From a bacterium (GTDB taxonomy: Bacteria; Hinthialibacterota; Hinthialibacteria; H5-UNCL2), in the NCBI GenBank assembly GCA_015075175.1, contig JABTUV010000017.1, positions 11,464 through 75,463 of the forward strand: a stretch of 64,000 nt of DNA, in the 5' to 3' direction. Below, one piece after another: positions 52,990 through 61,814 of this stretch (positions are counted from its first letter, which is position 1; each line of letters starts with the position of its first letter). Position numbers and translations under genes: made by a program. The notes beneath the pieces were generated by a model. That model saw only the letters and a list, made by a program, of their open reading frames with translations, was not told the origin of the DNA and did no database searches.

Positions 52990-54189
52990 TCACGGCCGGA
53001 TCGTCACTTTCGTGTACATGGGCACGAGGTCGAAGAGTTCGGCGATGTCGTCGTGCACCAGCCGGATGCAGCCCGCGCTCGACTTGCTGCCGACGGTCTC
53101 CGGCTCGTTGGTCCCGTGAATGCCCAGGCCGGTGCGCGCCTGGGGATTGGTGGGCAGGCCCAGACCCATCCAGTAGGCGGTCTTGCCCGGCTCGCCCAAC
53201 GCGTAACCCTCGTCGCCGGGCTTGTAGCGCCGCCCGTCCTGCGGGCTGACCCACGTCGGGTTCTGCTCCTTGGTCCCGATGACGTACTCGCCCTCTTTGG
53301 TCTTGTAATCGATGCGGCCCACGCCGCAACGATACCATTTCAGAAAGGTGCCGTCATTGCGGAAGAGGTAGAGGCGCAGGTCGCTCTTGTCGACGACGAT
53401 GTTGACGCCGCCGGGTTGGGGGACCTTGATGGTCATGCGCGGGCGGATGGCGGCGGAGCGCAACCCGTTGACTTTCATGAGATACCAGGCGGTGGTGTTG
53501 TACTTCTTGGCGATGGCCTCCAACACGTCGCCGGGTTGAATCACGTAGTTCTCCGAAAGCGGGTCGATCTCGGGGGAAAAAAGCCAGACGTTGTGAATCT
53601 GCGACAGGAGATCGTAGGCGTCCAGGCGGACGTTGTTGAGCTGCTCGTCCTCGGGTTCCCCCAGCTTTTCCAAAAGCGCCAGCAGGTTGGCGTGGACGGT
53701 CTCGATCTCGCCGCGGCGGTGGAGGATGCGGTTCCGGCCCATCTGGGCGGCGTAGGCGAAGGCGCCGTCCGGCCGCTTGGACAGAAGGTCGGCATAGAGT
53801 TGCTCGGCCTCCTTGGGCGACTTCTCCTCCTTCATGCGGGCCAAGTGCAGGAGGCTGGAGGCGGCCGCATCCGTATCGGGATAGTCCGCGAGAATCCGCT
53901 CGTGGATCGAGACGGCCTCGGACTTACCCTGCTTCTCGTAAACCTGGGCCAGCATGACCAGCGCCTCGGCCTGCTTGGGACGCGGCAGGGCCGAGAGCTC
54001 GGCGATCAGTTCGTGCAGGATGCGCTGCGCGGATTCGTAGTCCTCGTCGGCGCGGAAGGCGTCGGCCTGGTAGAGCTTGGCCTCGGCCGCTTCGGCGGCA
54101 CGCTGCTTCTTGAACTTCCAGCCGTAAAAGCCGCCGACGCCCACCAGCGCCAGCACCAGGATGCCGACCAAGATGCCTTTGAAACTCAT
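52990..54189 (-). CDS. L,D-transpeptidase with TPR-like and LysM regions
   Basis: 399 residues. One N-terminal membrane helix (7-24), then a helical repeat region with TPR-like pattern (35-200), a LysM-like segment (YVIQPGDVLEAIAKKYNTTA, about 217-260) and a YkuD domain (about 265-399). The catalytic block is HGTNEPETVGSKSSAGCIRL, with His and the nucleophile Cys. Would form 3-3 cross-links or attach proteins to peptidoglycan in the periplasm. The fusion with a long helical region suggests docking to a partner. Confidence 0.92.
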   Translation of the reverse strand: MSFKGILVGILVLALVGVGGFYGWKFKKQRAAEAAEAKLYQADAFRADEDYESAQRILHELIAELSALPRPKQAEALVMLAQVYEKQGKSEAVSIHERILADYPDTDAAASSLLHLARMKEEKSPKEAEQLYADLLSKRPDGAFAYAAQMGRNRILHRRGEIETVHANLLALLEKLGEPEDEQLNNVRLDAYDLLSQIHNVWLFSPEIDPLSENYVIQPGDVLEAIAKKYNTTAWYLMKVNGLRSAAIRPRMTIKVPQPGGVNIVVDKSDLRLYLFRNDGTFLKWYRCGVGRIDYKTKEGEYVIGTKEQNPTWVSPQDGRRYKPGDEGYALGEPGKTAYWMGLGLPTNPQARTGLGIHGTNEPETVGSKSSAGCIRLVHDDIAELFDLVPMYTKVTIRP

Positions 54190-54219
54190 GCCGTACCGTC
54201 CCTTCGCGCCGTGCGCATA

Positions 54220-54300
54220 AGACCCATGGGACTCATGGGACTCATAAGACCCGCACCACCCGCATCCTGTAGGTCCGATGGGTCTTAGAGGTCCTCTTCA
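54220..54300. repeat. GGTCTNATGGGTC repeat copy
   Basis: ATAAGACCCATGGGACTCAT and GTCCGATGGGTCTTAGAGGT face each other. Sits between the L,D-transpeptidase start and the secDF end. Confidence 0.65.
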
Positions 54301-54323
54301 TGACCGGCCCATCCGATCCATGC

Positions 54324-57167
54324 TCAGGTGCGCGCCTTGGAGGCGGCCTTCAGGCGGGCGCGGGCCAGGGCCGGATTCTTCTTCTCCGCCCGCTTCTGCC
54401 AGAACTCCGCCCAGGTCACCAGGAGCGGGCTGGCCACGAACACGGACGAATAGGTTCCCACCCCGATGCCCACCAGGAGGGCGAAGGCGAAGTCGTTGAT
54501 CACCGGCCCCCCGAACAGGAACAGCACCGCCACCGTCAACAGCGTCGTGCCCGAGGTCAGGATCGTGCGCGACAACGTCTGGCAGATGCTGGTGTTGATC
54601 AGGTCCTCCAGCCGTCCCCGTCCCGTGGTCAGATTCTCCCTGATCCTGTCAAACACTACGATGGTGTCGTTGAGGGAGTAACCCACAATCGTCAGGTAGG
54701 CCGCAATCACCGGCAGCGTGACCTCCCGCTCGACCCCGGGCAGGAAGCGGCACAGGGAGAAGACGCCCAGGGTGATCAGCACGTCGTGGATCAGCGCCAC
54801 CACCGCCGCCAGGCCGAAACTGAACTGGAAGCGAATCCAGATGTAGATGATGATGAAAAAGCAGGAGTAGATGATGCTCTTGACGGCCTTCCAGACCAGT
54901 TCCTGGCCGATGGTGGGACCGACTTCATCCACCGAGAGAAGGGACTCGCGGCCGACGCCGGGCAGTTCATGCACGATGATGTCGGCGGTGTTCAACCCGA
55001 CCGAGAAGAAGTCGGACTCCGCCGAGGCGGCCATGATGACGCTGCCCTCAAACCCCAACCGGGAAAGCGCCGCGTCGATGTCGTCGCGGCCCACGCCCGG
55101 TTTGACGTAGAGATGGGCGAAGTTCTTGCCCGAGCCTGCCTCCACCCCCCGGAACTCCGGCGCCGCCTCGGTCGTGAAGCGATCCAGTTGCTCGCCCAGC
55201 GCCTTGGACAGGTAGCTTTGCACCGTGTCCTGGTTGAGCTGCCGCCGCCCGGAAACCTTGATCGAGTAGCGGTTGGGATCGTGCACGTCCCCCTGGATGA
55301 CCGCCTCCGCCAGGCCCAACTTGGCCATGGTACTGCGGATCGACTCCACGTTGGTGTTGGGAACGACGATCTCGATCTTGGTTCCGCCGGTGAAGTCGAT
55401 ACCCTTGGTGACCCCGACGGTGAAGAAGAGCAGGGCGGACAGGGCGCAGGCGGTTCCGGAAATGGCGTACCACAGGCGGCGCTTGCGCATGAAGATGTCC
55501 GTGCGCACCCCGTCCAGCCAGTGCAGCACGCCGATATTGATGCGTTCGCGCCGCCCGCGGATGTACCAGAGGTCCATCAGCAGCCGCGACACGAAGAGCG
55601 CGGTGAAGAGGCTGATGAGGATGCCGAAGATCAGAGTGACCGCGAATCCCTTGACCGGCCCGGTTCCAAAGGTCAGCAGCACGAACGCGGTAATCAGCGT
55701 CGTGACGTTGGCGTCGAAGATGGTCGAAAAGGCCTTGTCGTAGCCTTTGTCGATGACCGTGGCGATGGACTTCTTGTCGGCGCGGGTCTTGAGCTCCTCG
55801 CGGATGCGCTCGTAGATGAGCACGCCCGCGTCCACCGCCATACCGATCAGGAGCACAATGCCGGCGATGCCGGGCAGGGTGAGGGTGGCGTGGGCCAGCG
55901 CCAGACAGGCCAAAAGAAACAGCAGGTTCAGAAAGAGCGACATGTCCGCGATCAGCCCGGGCAGGAAGTAGTACACGACCATGAAGGCGACCACCAGGAT
56001 GAGGCCGAGCAGGGTCGCCAGGGCGCCGGCGCGGATGGAGTCGTTGCCCAGGCTGGGCGACACGCTGCGGTCCTCGACGATCTCGATGGCGGCGGGCAAG
56101 GCGCCCGCGTTCAGGGCGACCGCCAACATGCGCGCCTCGTCGTAACCCATGTTGCCCCCCGAGATGCGCGCCGCCCCGTAGTGAATCGCCTCGCGCACCA
56201 CCGGATGGCTGACCAGGTATCCGTCCAGCACAATGGCCAGGTTCTTGCCCACGTTCTTGCTCGTCACGTTGGCAAACAGCTTCGCCCCCTGCCGGTCAAA
56301 GCCCAGGCTCACCTCGAACTCGCCCGTCTGCGGATCACGATAGGCGTAGGCGTGCTCGATCCTGTCGCCGCCCACCTCCTTGGTCTTGTTGACTCCATGC
56401 AGGGTCCGATACTGCCGCCCCGTGCCCCGCTCCACCTGAAGGGTCGACAGCACCAGCTTGTACTTCCGGTCCAGTTGGTTGGTGAAATCGGGCGAGAAGA
56501 TGACGGCGGATACGGCGGGCACGTCCGCCGCGGCGATGCACAACTCGCCCCGCCGCTCGTAAATCTTATTGCCGGCAAACAGGCCCGTGCCCAGCTTCTT
56601 GTCGATGTCCGCGATGGCGGTGGTAAACTCCTCCCAGGGCATCTCCAGGTGGAACGAGAGCAGGGCGGTTTTCTGGATGATCTCTTTTAGGTCCTCGGGA
56701 TCGGTTCCCGGGCACTCGACCAGCACGCGGTTGGTCCCCGCCAGCCCGGTGATATTGGCCTCGCGCACGCCCAGGCCGTCGATGCGGTTCTTGAGGACCG
56801 TGATGACCTGGTCGGTGATGCGCTGGCCGGCCTGCTCCATGGTCTCGGACTGCACGTCCCCGTGCACCTCCAGCACCAGGTGGGCGCCGCCCTGCAGGTC
56901 CAGCCCCAGACTGATGGCCTTGGAACTGACCTTCTTGATCCACTCCTTCTCGGCGACGATCTGCTTCTGAATCTCGATCCGTTCCGTCTCGTCGGTGGTC
57001 GCGGCCAGTTGCTCCTCCAGCTGGACCAGCTTGGGCGTCTGGTTCTTGACGCGGTCTTTGAAGGGCACGCTCATCCACTGGTAGGTTGGGACCAGAACCC
57101 AGAGGGAAAGCAAGATAAGTACGACGGTTAGGACGATCCTGCCGGTATAGCCGCGATTCATGAACAC
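54324..57167 (-). CDS. secDF: Protein translocase SecD-SecF fusion
   Basis: 947 residues, both halves of the Sec accessory complex in one chain. SecD half: first helix at 10-27, DLQGGAHLVLEV, then the P1 head domain and helices with GMAVDAGVLIYERIREEL. SecF half from about 590: FTGGTKIEIVVPNTN and SLNDTIVVFDRIREN. Uses proton motive force to pull proteins across the inner membrane. The P1 domain is long (about 350 residues to IVEDRSVSPSLG). Fusion is known in several phyla. yajC is not in the window. Confidence 0.95.
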   Translation of the reverse strand: MFMNRGYTGRIVLTVVLILLSLWVLVPTYQWMSVPFKDRVKNQTPKLVQLEEQLAATTDETERIEIQKQIVAEKEWIKKVSSKAISLGLDLQGGAHLVLEVHGDVQSETMEQAGQRITDQVITVLKNRIDGLGVREANITGLAGTNRVLVECPGTDPEDLKEIIQKTALLSFHLEMPWEEFTTAIADIDKKLGTGLFAGNKIYERRGELCIAAADVPAVSAVIFSPDFTNQLDRKYKLVLSTLQVERGTGRQYRTLHGVNKTKEVGGDRIEHAYAYRDPQTGEFEVSLGFDRQGAKLFANVTSKNVGKNLAIVLDGYLVSHPVVREAIHYGAARISGGNMGYDEARMLAVALNAGALPAAIEIVEDRSVSPSLGNDSIRAGALATLLGLILVVAFMVVYYFLPGLIADMSLFLNLLFLLACLALAHATLTLPGIAGIVLLIGMAVDAGVLIYERIREELKTRADKKSIATVIDKGYDKAFSTIFDANVTTLITAFVLLTFGTGPVKGFAVTLIFGILISLFTALFVSRLLMDLWYIRGRRERINIGVLHWLDGVRTDIFMRKRRLWYAISGTACALSALLFFTVGVTKGIDFTGGTKIEIVVPNTNVESIRSTMAKLGLAEAVIQGDVHDPNRYSIKVSGRRQLNQDTVQSYLSKALGEQLDRFTTEAAPEFRGVEAGSGKNFAHLYVKPGVGRDDIDAALSRLGFEGSVIMAASAESDFFSVGLNTADIIVHELPGVGRESLLSVDEVGPTIGQELVWKAVKSIIYSCFFIIIYIWIRFQFSFGLAAVVALIHDVLITLGVFSLCRFLPGVEREVTLPVIAAYLTIVGYSLNDTIVVFDRIRENLTTGRGRLEDLINTSICQTLSRTILTSGTTLLTVAVLFLFGGPVINDFAFALLVGIGVGTYSSVFVASPLLVTWAEFWQKRAEKKNPALARARLKAASKART

Positions 57168-57336
57168 TCCTCCGAGGCGACTGAGCCTGCGTATAGCGCA
57201 AGGTCAAAGGTTGGGATAGTAAGCTAGCCCCGCGGCCCTGTCAACGGCGCAAGGCGGCGAAATCCGGCGGCGGAGGGGGCGGTTCAGAATGGGTCTTTTG
57301 ACATTTGGCGCCGTCTCTCTCATTTCGACCTGGCAA

Positions 57337-57690
57337 TCTATCTGTCATTTCGACCGAACCACCCTGTCATTTCGACCGAAGGGAGAAATCTCCCGCCTTG
57401 AGCTGGGGCGGCGAGGGCGGAGGTGGAGATTTCTCCTCCGGTCGAAATGACAGAACGAGGGCGGGCGCGGGATTTCCTCTGTCGAAATGACAGAAACGAG
57501 GGGAGGCGTGGAGATTTCTCCCTTCGGTCAAAATGACAGAAACGAGGGTAGACGCGGAGATTTCTCCCTTCGGTCGAAATGACAGAAACGAGGGGAGGCG
57601 TGGAGATTTCTCCCTTCGGTCGAAATGACAGAGGCGAGGGTAGGCGGGGAGATTTCTCCCTCCGGTCGAAATGACAGAAACGAGGGCGGA
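57337..57690. repeat. 46-bp tandem array of GTCGAAATGACAG units with inverted left arm
   Basis: GTCGAAATGACAG (or one-base variants) starts at 57441, 57481, 57527, 57573, 57619 and 57665: one 40-bp step, then four of 46 bp. Units read GTCGAAATGACAGAAACGAG, then GGGAGGCGTGGAGATTTCTC and CCTTCG. Two inverted copies (CTGTCATTTCGACCGAA) lie at 57337-57390. Fills the gap 57168-57831 between the divergent secDF gene and RNase P RNA; no gene seen. Confidence 0.85.
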
Positions 57691-57831
57691 GGCGGAATTT
57701 ACATCTTGAGCGGCGATTTGTGGTACTATTTGTTTTTGGAGAGGTCTGGGTTGGTCGGAGCAATCTCGGGTAGGCCGGGGCTCCTGACCCGACATGCCGG
57801 GTCGGCAGACCCGGCCCACCCAGCGATGACA

Positions 57832-58195
57832 GCAGGGGGGACCGGAGGGTCGCGCGGGCGCCTGCGGGCGCCCGCGAGGAAAGTCCGGGCTGCATAGGAC
57901 GGGATGCCTGGTAACGCCAGGGCGGCGCAAGCCGACGGAAAGTGCCACAGAAAAGACACCGCCCGCGCGAGCGGGTAAGGGTGAAATGGTGCGGTAAGAG
58001 CGCACCGCGGTCCGGGTAACCGGACCGGCAGGGCAAACCCCATCCGCAGCAAGGCCGAACAGGGGGGATGGACTGGTTCCGGTCCGCTCGACTCCCGGGT
58101 AGGCCGCTGGAGGCCGCCGGCGACGGCGGCCCGAGAGGAATGACCCTCACTCGCCCAAGGGCGGGTACAGAACCCGGCTTACAGGTCCCCCCTGC
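57832..58195 (+). ncRNA. rnpB: RNase P RNA (bacterial type A)
   Basis: About 364 bases. Helix P1: GCAGGGGGGACC (57832-57843) pairs with GGTCCCCCCTGC (58184-58195). Universal blocks in order: GAGGAAAGTCCGGGC (57876-57890), CCTGGTAACGCCAGG, CGACGGAAAGTGCCACAGAA, AGGGTGAAATGGTGCGGTAA with AGAGCGCACCGCG, GCAAGGCCGAACAGG, CCCGGGTAGGCCGCTGGAGG and ACAGAACCCGGCTTA. This is the catalytic RNA for tRNA 5' maturation. Lies downstream of the 46-bp repeat array; its promoter is not clear. After it, 58196-58336 holds two small hairpins but no strong terminator. Confidence 0.96.
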
Positions 58196-58336
58196 CTGCC
58201 TCCCGAATCTTGATCTTGATGTTGATCGTCATCGTTCCGGCGGCAGGGAATCCCGAAGAAATTCAACTCGAGCAGCCGTGGGTGCAAACCACGGGACGGC
58301 TCATGCCGGCAGGGATACCGGCCGTACGGGCCTCGG

Positions 58337-59293
58337 TCAGCGGACGGCCACGGACTCCGGTTGCGGCGCGGACTCGGGCCGGGGCAAGAGCCCCGCGCGC
58401 GTGACGATCTCCGGGATCGCCGCCTCCCACATCACCGGCATGAGATGCACCCCCGCCACGCCTTCACGATTCTTTAACTCGTGGATCATCTCCACCGCCC
58501 AGTTGATGGCTTCGTCTTCGGGGTTTTTCGCCTGCTCCATGCGCGTGATGAGGCCGTCCGGCACGAAGACGCCGGAGATGCTCTCTTTCATGAAGGCCAG
58601 CGCCCGCGCGCTTTTCGCGGGCACGATGCCGGCCAGAATGTACACCTTCTCGTGCAGCCCCTCCTTCTTGATCGCCTCCAGCCACGTATCAAACATGGGC
58701 AGATCGAAAATGGCCTGGGTGTTGATGAAGTCCACGCCGTTGGCGATCTTCTTCTGCAGGCGAACCACGCGGGCGTGCAGGGGTGGGGCGAAGGGATTGG
58801 CCGCCCCGCCCAGAAAGAGCGGCGCCGCTCCCTTGAACTGCTCGCCGTTGAAGAAGCGCGATTCGTCCGCGAACTTGCGCGCCAGCCCGATGAAACTGAT
58901 GCTGTCCAGGTCGAACACGCCCCGCGCCATGGGATGATTGCCCAGGCTCTGATGGTCGCCGGTGAGACACAAGAGATTGTGGATGCCCGCGCCGACCATG
59001 GCCAGCATTTCACTTTGCAGCGCCATGCGGTTCCGGTCGCGGCAGGTGAGTTGCACGACCGGCTCCACCCCGCACTCTTTCAGAACCATCGCGCATGGGA
59101 CCGGCGACATACGCACGACCGCGCTCTGGTTGTCGGTAATGAACGCCGCGTCCACGTAACCCTTGCAATGGACGGACTTCTTCCTGATCAGGTCGAGATT
59201 GGGCCCCTTGGCGGGGCCGACTTCCGCGGTGATGGAGAAGCGACGCTCTTGCAGGACGCGCTCCAGATGGGTGCGAGGGGGTTTGGCGTTCAT
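58337..59293 (-). CDS. metF: Methylenetetrahydrofolate reductase
   Basis: 318 residues, TIM-barrel flavoprotein. ITAEVGPAKGPNLDLI at the N-terminus, DAAFITDNQSAVVRMSP, QLTCRDRNRMALQSEML, LLCLTGDHQSLGN and NGVDFINTQAIFD (the conserved substrate region). Reduces methylene-THF to methyl-THF, for methionine or the methyl branch of the Wood-Ljungdahl pathway. It overlaps the upstream metV-like gene by 4 bases, an arrangement known for two-subunit reductases of acetogens. Confidence 0.92.
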   Translation of the reverse strand: MNAKPPRTHLERVLQERRFSITAEVGPAKGPNLDLIRKKSVHCKGYVDAAFITDNQSAVVRMSPVPCAMVLKECGVEPVVQLTCRDRNRMALQSEMLAMVGAGIHNLLCLTGDHQSLGNHPMARGVFDLDSISFIGLARKFADESRFFNGEQFKGAAPLFLGGAANPFAPPLHARVVRLQKKIANGVDFINTQAIFDLPMFDTWLEAIKKEGLHEKVYILAGIVPAKSARALAFMKESISGVFVPDGLITRMEQAKNPEDEAINWAVEMIHELKNREGVAGVHLMPVMWEAAIPEIVTRAGLLPRPESAPQPESVAVR

Positions 59294-59727
59294 GGGGCGG
59301 CTCCCGTCGAATCGGTGGACTTACTCCGCTCCAAGCCCAAAAGGCTCTTGATCTTCCAACGCATCCCCCGCCCCTCGAAGCTGCCGTCGCGGCCCGTCCA
59401 GAGGTTGAGATAGGAGCTGGTCCCCTGAAGCGACCAATCCAGCGCGGGTTTGACCTTTTCCGTGCGCGCCAGGGTGTGCAGAAGGGCGCTGCGGCGGTAG
59501 ATCTTGTGCCAGACGCACTCGCCGATGCCCTCCACCTCGCAGGTTCCGTCGATGCCGGTCCCCCCGCAGGGGCCGTTGCGCAGACCCTTGGGACAGTTCA
59601 TGCAGCAGACCATGCCGTTCTTGGACAGATGACAGGCGCCGCACATGCGGCAGTCAAACAGCGTCTGCTTGAACAGCTTCTCGAAGTAGACGAGACTCTT
59701 GTATCCGAAACGCGCCACCGGTCCCAT
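59290..59727 (-). CDS. MetV-like zinc/Fe-S subunit (MTHFR C-terminal-like domain)
   Basis: 145 residues with eight or more cysteines at the N-terminal third: LFDCRMCGACHLSKNGMVCC, then CPKGLRNGPCGGT and GTCEVEGIGECVWH. This is the pattern of the MTHFR_C domain in MetV, partner of MetF in acetogens, though shorter than usual. Expected to bind zinc or help electron transfer to MetF. The ATG at 59725-59727 lies 17 bases from a strong palindrome (59745-59760). Coupled to metF. Confidence 0.82.
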   Translation of the reverse strand: MGPVARFGYKSLVYFEKLFKQTLFDCRMCGACHLSKNGMVCCMNCPKGLRNGPCGGTGIDGTCEVEGIGECVWHKIYRRSALLHTLARTEKVKPALDWSLQGTSSYLNLWTGRDGSFEGRGMRWKIKSLLGLERSKSTDSTGAAP

Positions 59728-59744
59728 GCCGACTCCCTCAACCT

Positions 59745-59760
59745 ATTGGTCTAGACCAAT
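59745..59760 (-). promoter_or_regulatory. Operator-like palindrome ATTGGTCTAGACCAAT
   Basis: Perfect 16-bp palindrome. The core TGGTCTAGACCA equals the consensus for GntR/HutC-type repressors such as DasR/NagR. It overlaps the -10 end and presumed transcription start of metV-metF, a good place for a repressor. No such regulator gene is in the window. Confidence 0.6.
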
Positions 59761-59787
59761 CCTACACCCCTGCAGGCCCTTGGGCAA
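59759..59787 (-). promoter_or_regulatory. Candidate sigma-70 promoter of metV-metF
   Basis: On the minus strand TTGCCC (59787-59782), 17 bases, then TAGGAT (59764-59759). Four of six bases agree with each consensus box. The palindromic operator overlaps it. Confidence 0.45.
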
Positions 59788-60001
59788 GGGGTCATTACGT
59801 ATAACGGAAGCTTGCGCGTCATGGGAAGTTGAAAGATGGGCGGGAAACGGGAGCGCTCCTAGCACGGGACGCGCCACGCAAGGCAGGCGACCCATGGGAC
59901 CCGCAAAACCTCGGGGACGCCCGTCGACAGACCGCGCCAAGGCGATCCCATCCCGTGCGTCCCATAGGTCCAATAGGTCCGAGGGGTCGCATTCCCGCCG
60001 G

Positions 60002-60520
60002 CTATTTCCTCATCTCCCACACCAGGTGCGCCAGCTCGGGAACGATCAGCTGCTCCATCGCCAGTCGCACGGCGTTGCGGCTGCCGGGCATGGCGAAGAC
60101 GAGCGTCGTCCCAATCAGGCCCGCCGCGGCGCGCGACAGCATCGCCGCCGCGCCCACTTCGTGCCACGAGAGCATCCGAAACAGCTCGCCGAAACCCGGC
60201 AGCGGCCGCTCGATCAGCTGCGAGACGGCTTCGTAGGTCCCGTCCCGGGGCGCAATGCCCGTGCCGCCGTTCGTCAGAATAACGTCACAGTTTCCCGTGG
60301 CCGCAAGCCCCCGAATCGACGCCGCCAATTCGTCAGGCTCATCTCTCATCACGGCGTAGTGCACGACCTTGTGCCCCGCCGTCCCAAGCATTTCCCGGAT
60401 GATGCGTCCGCTCTCGTCGCTTTCCGGCGTGCGCGTGTCGGAAAGCGTGATCACCGCCACGCGCGCCGGCGGACGCTCCCGCGCCTCTCGCCGATGGCCT
60501 TCGGTCGATTCCGACGGCAT
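60002..60520 (-). CDS. moaB: Molybdenum cofactor biosynthesis protein B (MoaB/Mog family)
   Basis: 172 residues. RVAVITLSDTRTPESDESGR and DVILTNGGTGIAPRDGTYEAV are the molybdopterin-binding blocks; LFRMLSWHEVGAAAMLSRAAAG and FAMPGSRNAV complete the fold. Adenylylates molybdopterin before metal insertion. It sits alone among carbohydrate and folate genes; 6 bases separate it from the GH172 gene upstream, so it may be co-transcribed. Confidence 0.92.
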   Translation of the reverse strand: MPSESTEGHRREARERPPARVAVITLSDTRTPESDESGRIIREMLGTAGHKVVHYAVMRDEPDELAASIRGLAATGNCDVILTNGGTGIAPRDGTYEAVSQLIERPLPGFGELFRMLSWHEVGAAAMLSRAAAGLIGTTLVFAMPGSRNAVRLAMEQLIVPELAHLVWEMRK

Positions 60521-60526
60521 TCCAAC

Positions 60527-61603
60527 TTACTCCAGCATGGTACTGACGCGCTCCGCCGCGCGCGGCAGCGGCGGAAACGGCTGGTGCGGCTCCCGCTGAT
60601 ACCAGTAGCCCACCGACGAGTGATGATTCGTAAAGGGTCGCCGCGCGTTCGTGCCCGGCGCCCGCCCCGTCTCGATGTGCACCTTGTTGCTCTTCGTGAA
60701 GGGTATCGGGTCCAGAATGTGATAGCGATACACGTTCCAGTACGATCCCGGCCGGCGCACGCGTACGTCCCGCTGCGGATCGGGACTCTGCATCAGGGGA
60801 CAGCCGAAATAGAGGTTGCTGAACGGCTTCGCATAGCACCACGCGCCGCAGAAATAATCCTCGCTGCCCGTGCCCGTCAGATTGGGTTTCTCCACGCCGT
60901 CCACGTAAATGTGGTCGTCGCCCTCGCCCCACCAGCCCTCGCTGTTGAGGTGGATGCTCATGTTGCAGCCCACGTAATGCCCCTCGCCTTCAGCCTCCAT
61001 GAGCACGTAATCGGCGACCGGGTCGGCCGGGAACTTCTGGTTGTACCAGGCGTGGAAGTAGCGCGCGTCGCGGGGAATCTTCACGTCCTTGCGATAGTCG
61101 ATGTAATAGTAGAAGGAACGGCAGGCGGTCGCCGACTGGTTCTCAACGGTGATGGTCGCGCGCTGTTTGAACGGCATGGGCCAGAAGCAGTTGAGACCCT
61201 TGTGCGAGCCGATCTGAATGGGGACGCTGTTGATGTCATACACCATGCCGTGGCCGAGGCCGAAGAAATCGCCCACGGGCGCCTCCACGCTGGGCGCGGT
61301 CTCGCCGTCCCAGTAAATGCGCAGGACCAGCTGGCGCAGGTGCATGGGGTCGGGATGGGCGATGGTGAACCAGATGTGGTGGATCATGCCCGGGCCGGCG
61401 ATGTCGGCCAGGACGGCGCGATCCCAGGGACGGATCGAGATGGCGTCACGGTTGCCGCCGGTCGGGTCGGTACTGGACACGCGCGCGGCGGTGAACTTCT
61501 GCGGCTGCCAGAGACTGGAAATGTCGCTGGGCATGATCGAACCGCCGGCGTGGGCTGTGGCCCACAGGGTCGCAACGGCGAGGAAAAAAACGACGCTTCT
61601 CAT
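60527..61603 (-). CDS. GH172 (DUF2961) family secreted glycoside hydrolase
   Basis: 358 residues with signal peptide MRSVVFFLAVATLWATAHAG. Start at 61603 is supported by AGGAGG 7 bases before. Blocks typical of DUF2961: GPGMIHHIWFTIAHPDP, LVLRIYWDGETAPSVEAPVGDFFGLG in parts, GEGDDHIYVDG, TGTGSEDYF and FSNLYFGCPL. The acidic residues in the last two blocks are probably catalytic. Known GH172 members act on fructofuranosyl or D-arabinofuranosyl linkages; the substrate here is unknown. Confidence 0.85.
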   Translation of the reverse strand: MRSVVFFLAVATLWATAHAGGSIMPSDISSLWQPQKFTAARVSSTDPTGGNRDAISIRPWDRAVLADIAGPGMIHHIWFTIAHPDPMHLRQLVLRIYWDGETAPSVEAPVGDFFGLGHGMVYDINSVPIQIGSHKGLNCFWPMPFKQRATITVENQSATACRSFYYYIDYRKDVKIPRDARYFHAWYNQKFPADPVADYVLMEAEGEGHYVGCNMSIHLNSEGWWGEGDDHIYVDGVEKPNLTGTGSEDYFCGAWCYAKPFSNLYFGCPLMQSPDPQRDVRVRRPGSYWNVYRYHILDPIPFTKSNKVHIETGRAPGTNARRPFTNHHSSVGYWYQREPHQPFPPLPRAAERVSTMLE

Positions 61604-61610
61604 GGAACAA

Positions 61611-61616
61611 CCTCCT
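61611..61616 (-). promoter_or_regulatory. Ribosome binding site of the GH172 gene
   Basis: AGGAGG on the minus strand, 7 bases before the ATG at 61601-61603. It rules out the longer open frame to 61699. Confidence 0.75.
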
Positions 61617-61737
61617 GCGGATGATGGGTTAAATCCAACTGCGCCGGAAGCGCGCACCGACGCGCGCGGCGGCTTGCCGCCAGTTTCCCCGCAATCCACT
61701 CCCGCGTCAACAGGAATGAAAGCCGGACCGACGCCCC

Positions 61738-61812
61738 ATACGTCTCATAGGTCCCATTCGTCCCATCCCGTCACGCATGATCCCGCCGCCCCCCCTTGTT
61801 AAGAGGGGAGCG
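61738..61812. repeat. GGTCTCATAGGTCCCAT and CCCCCTTGTTAAGAGGGG repeats
   Basis: 61738-61775 holds a TCTCATAGGTCCCATTCGTC copy; 61786-61812 a CCCCCTTGTTAAGAGGGGAG palindrome. They fill the space between the uxaE stop and the GH172 start. Confidence 0.65.
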
Positions 61813-61814
61813 GA

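Noticed and set aside
54300-56690. 796-codon open frame opposite secDF
   Set aside because: Shadow of a conserved gene; composition is low-complexity with no recognisable motif.
57441-57690. CRISPR-like regular repeats
   Set aside because: Units follow at 46 bp but the DNA between the best-kept parts is also nearly identical, so there are no spacers; no cas genes are in the window.
58205-58230. Terminator right after rnpB
   Set aside because: Only hexamer-like CTTGATCTTGATG sequence and weak hairpins without a T run.
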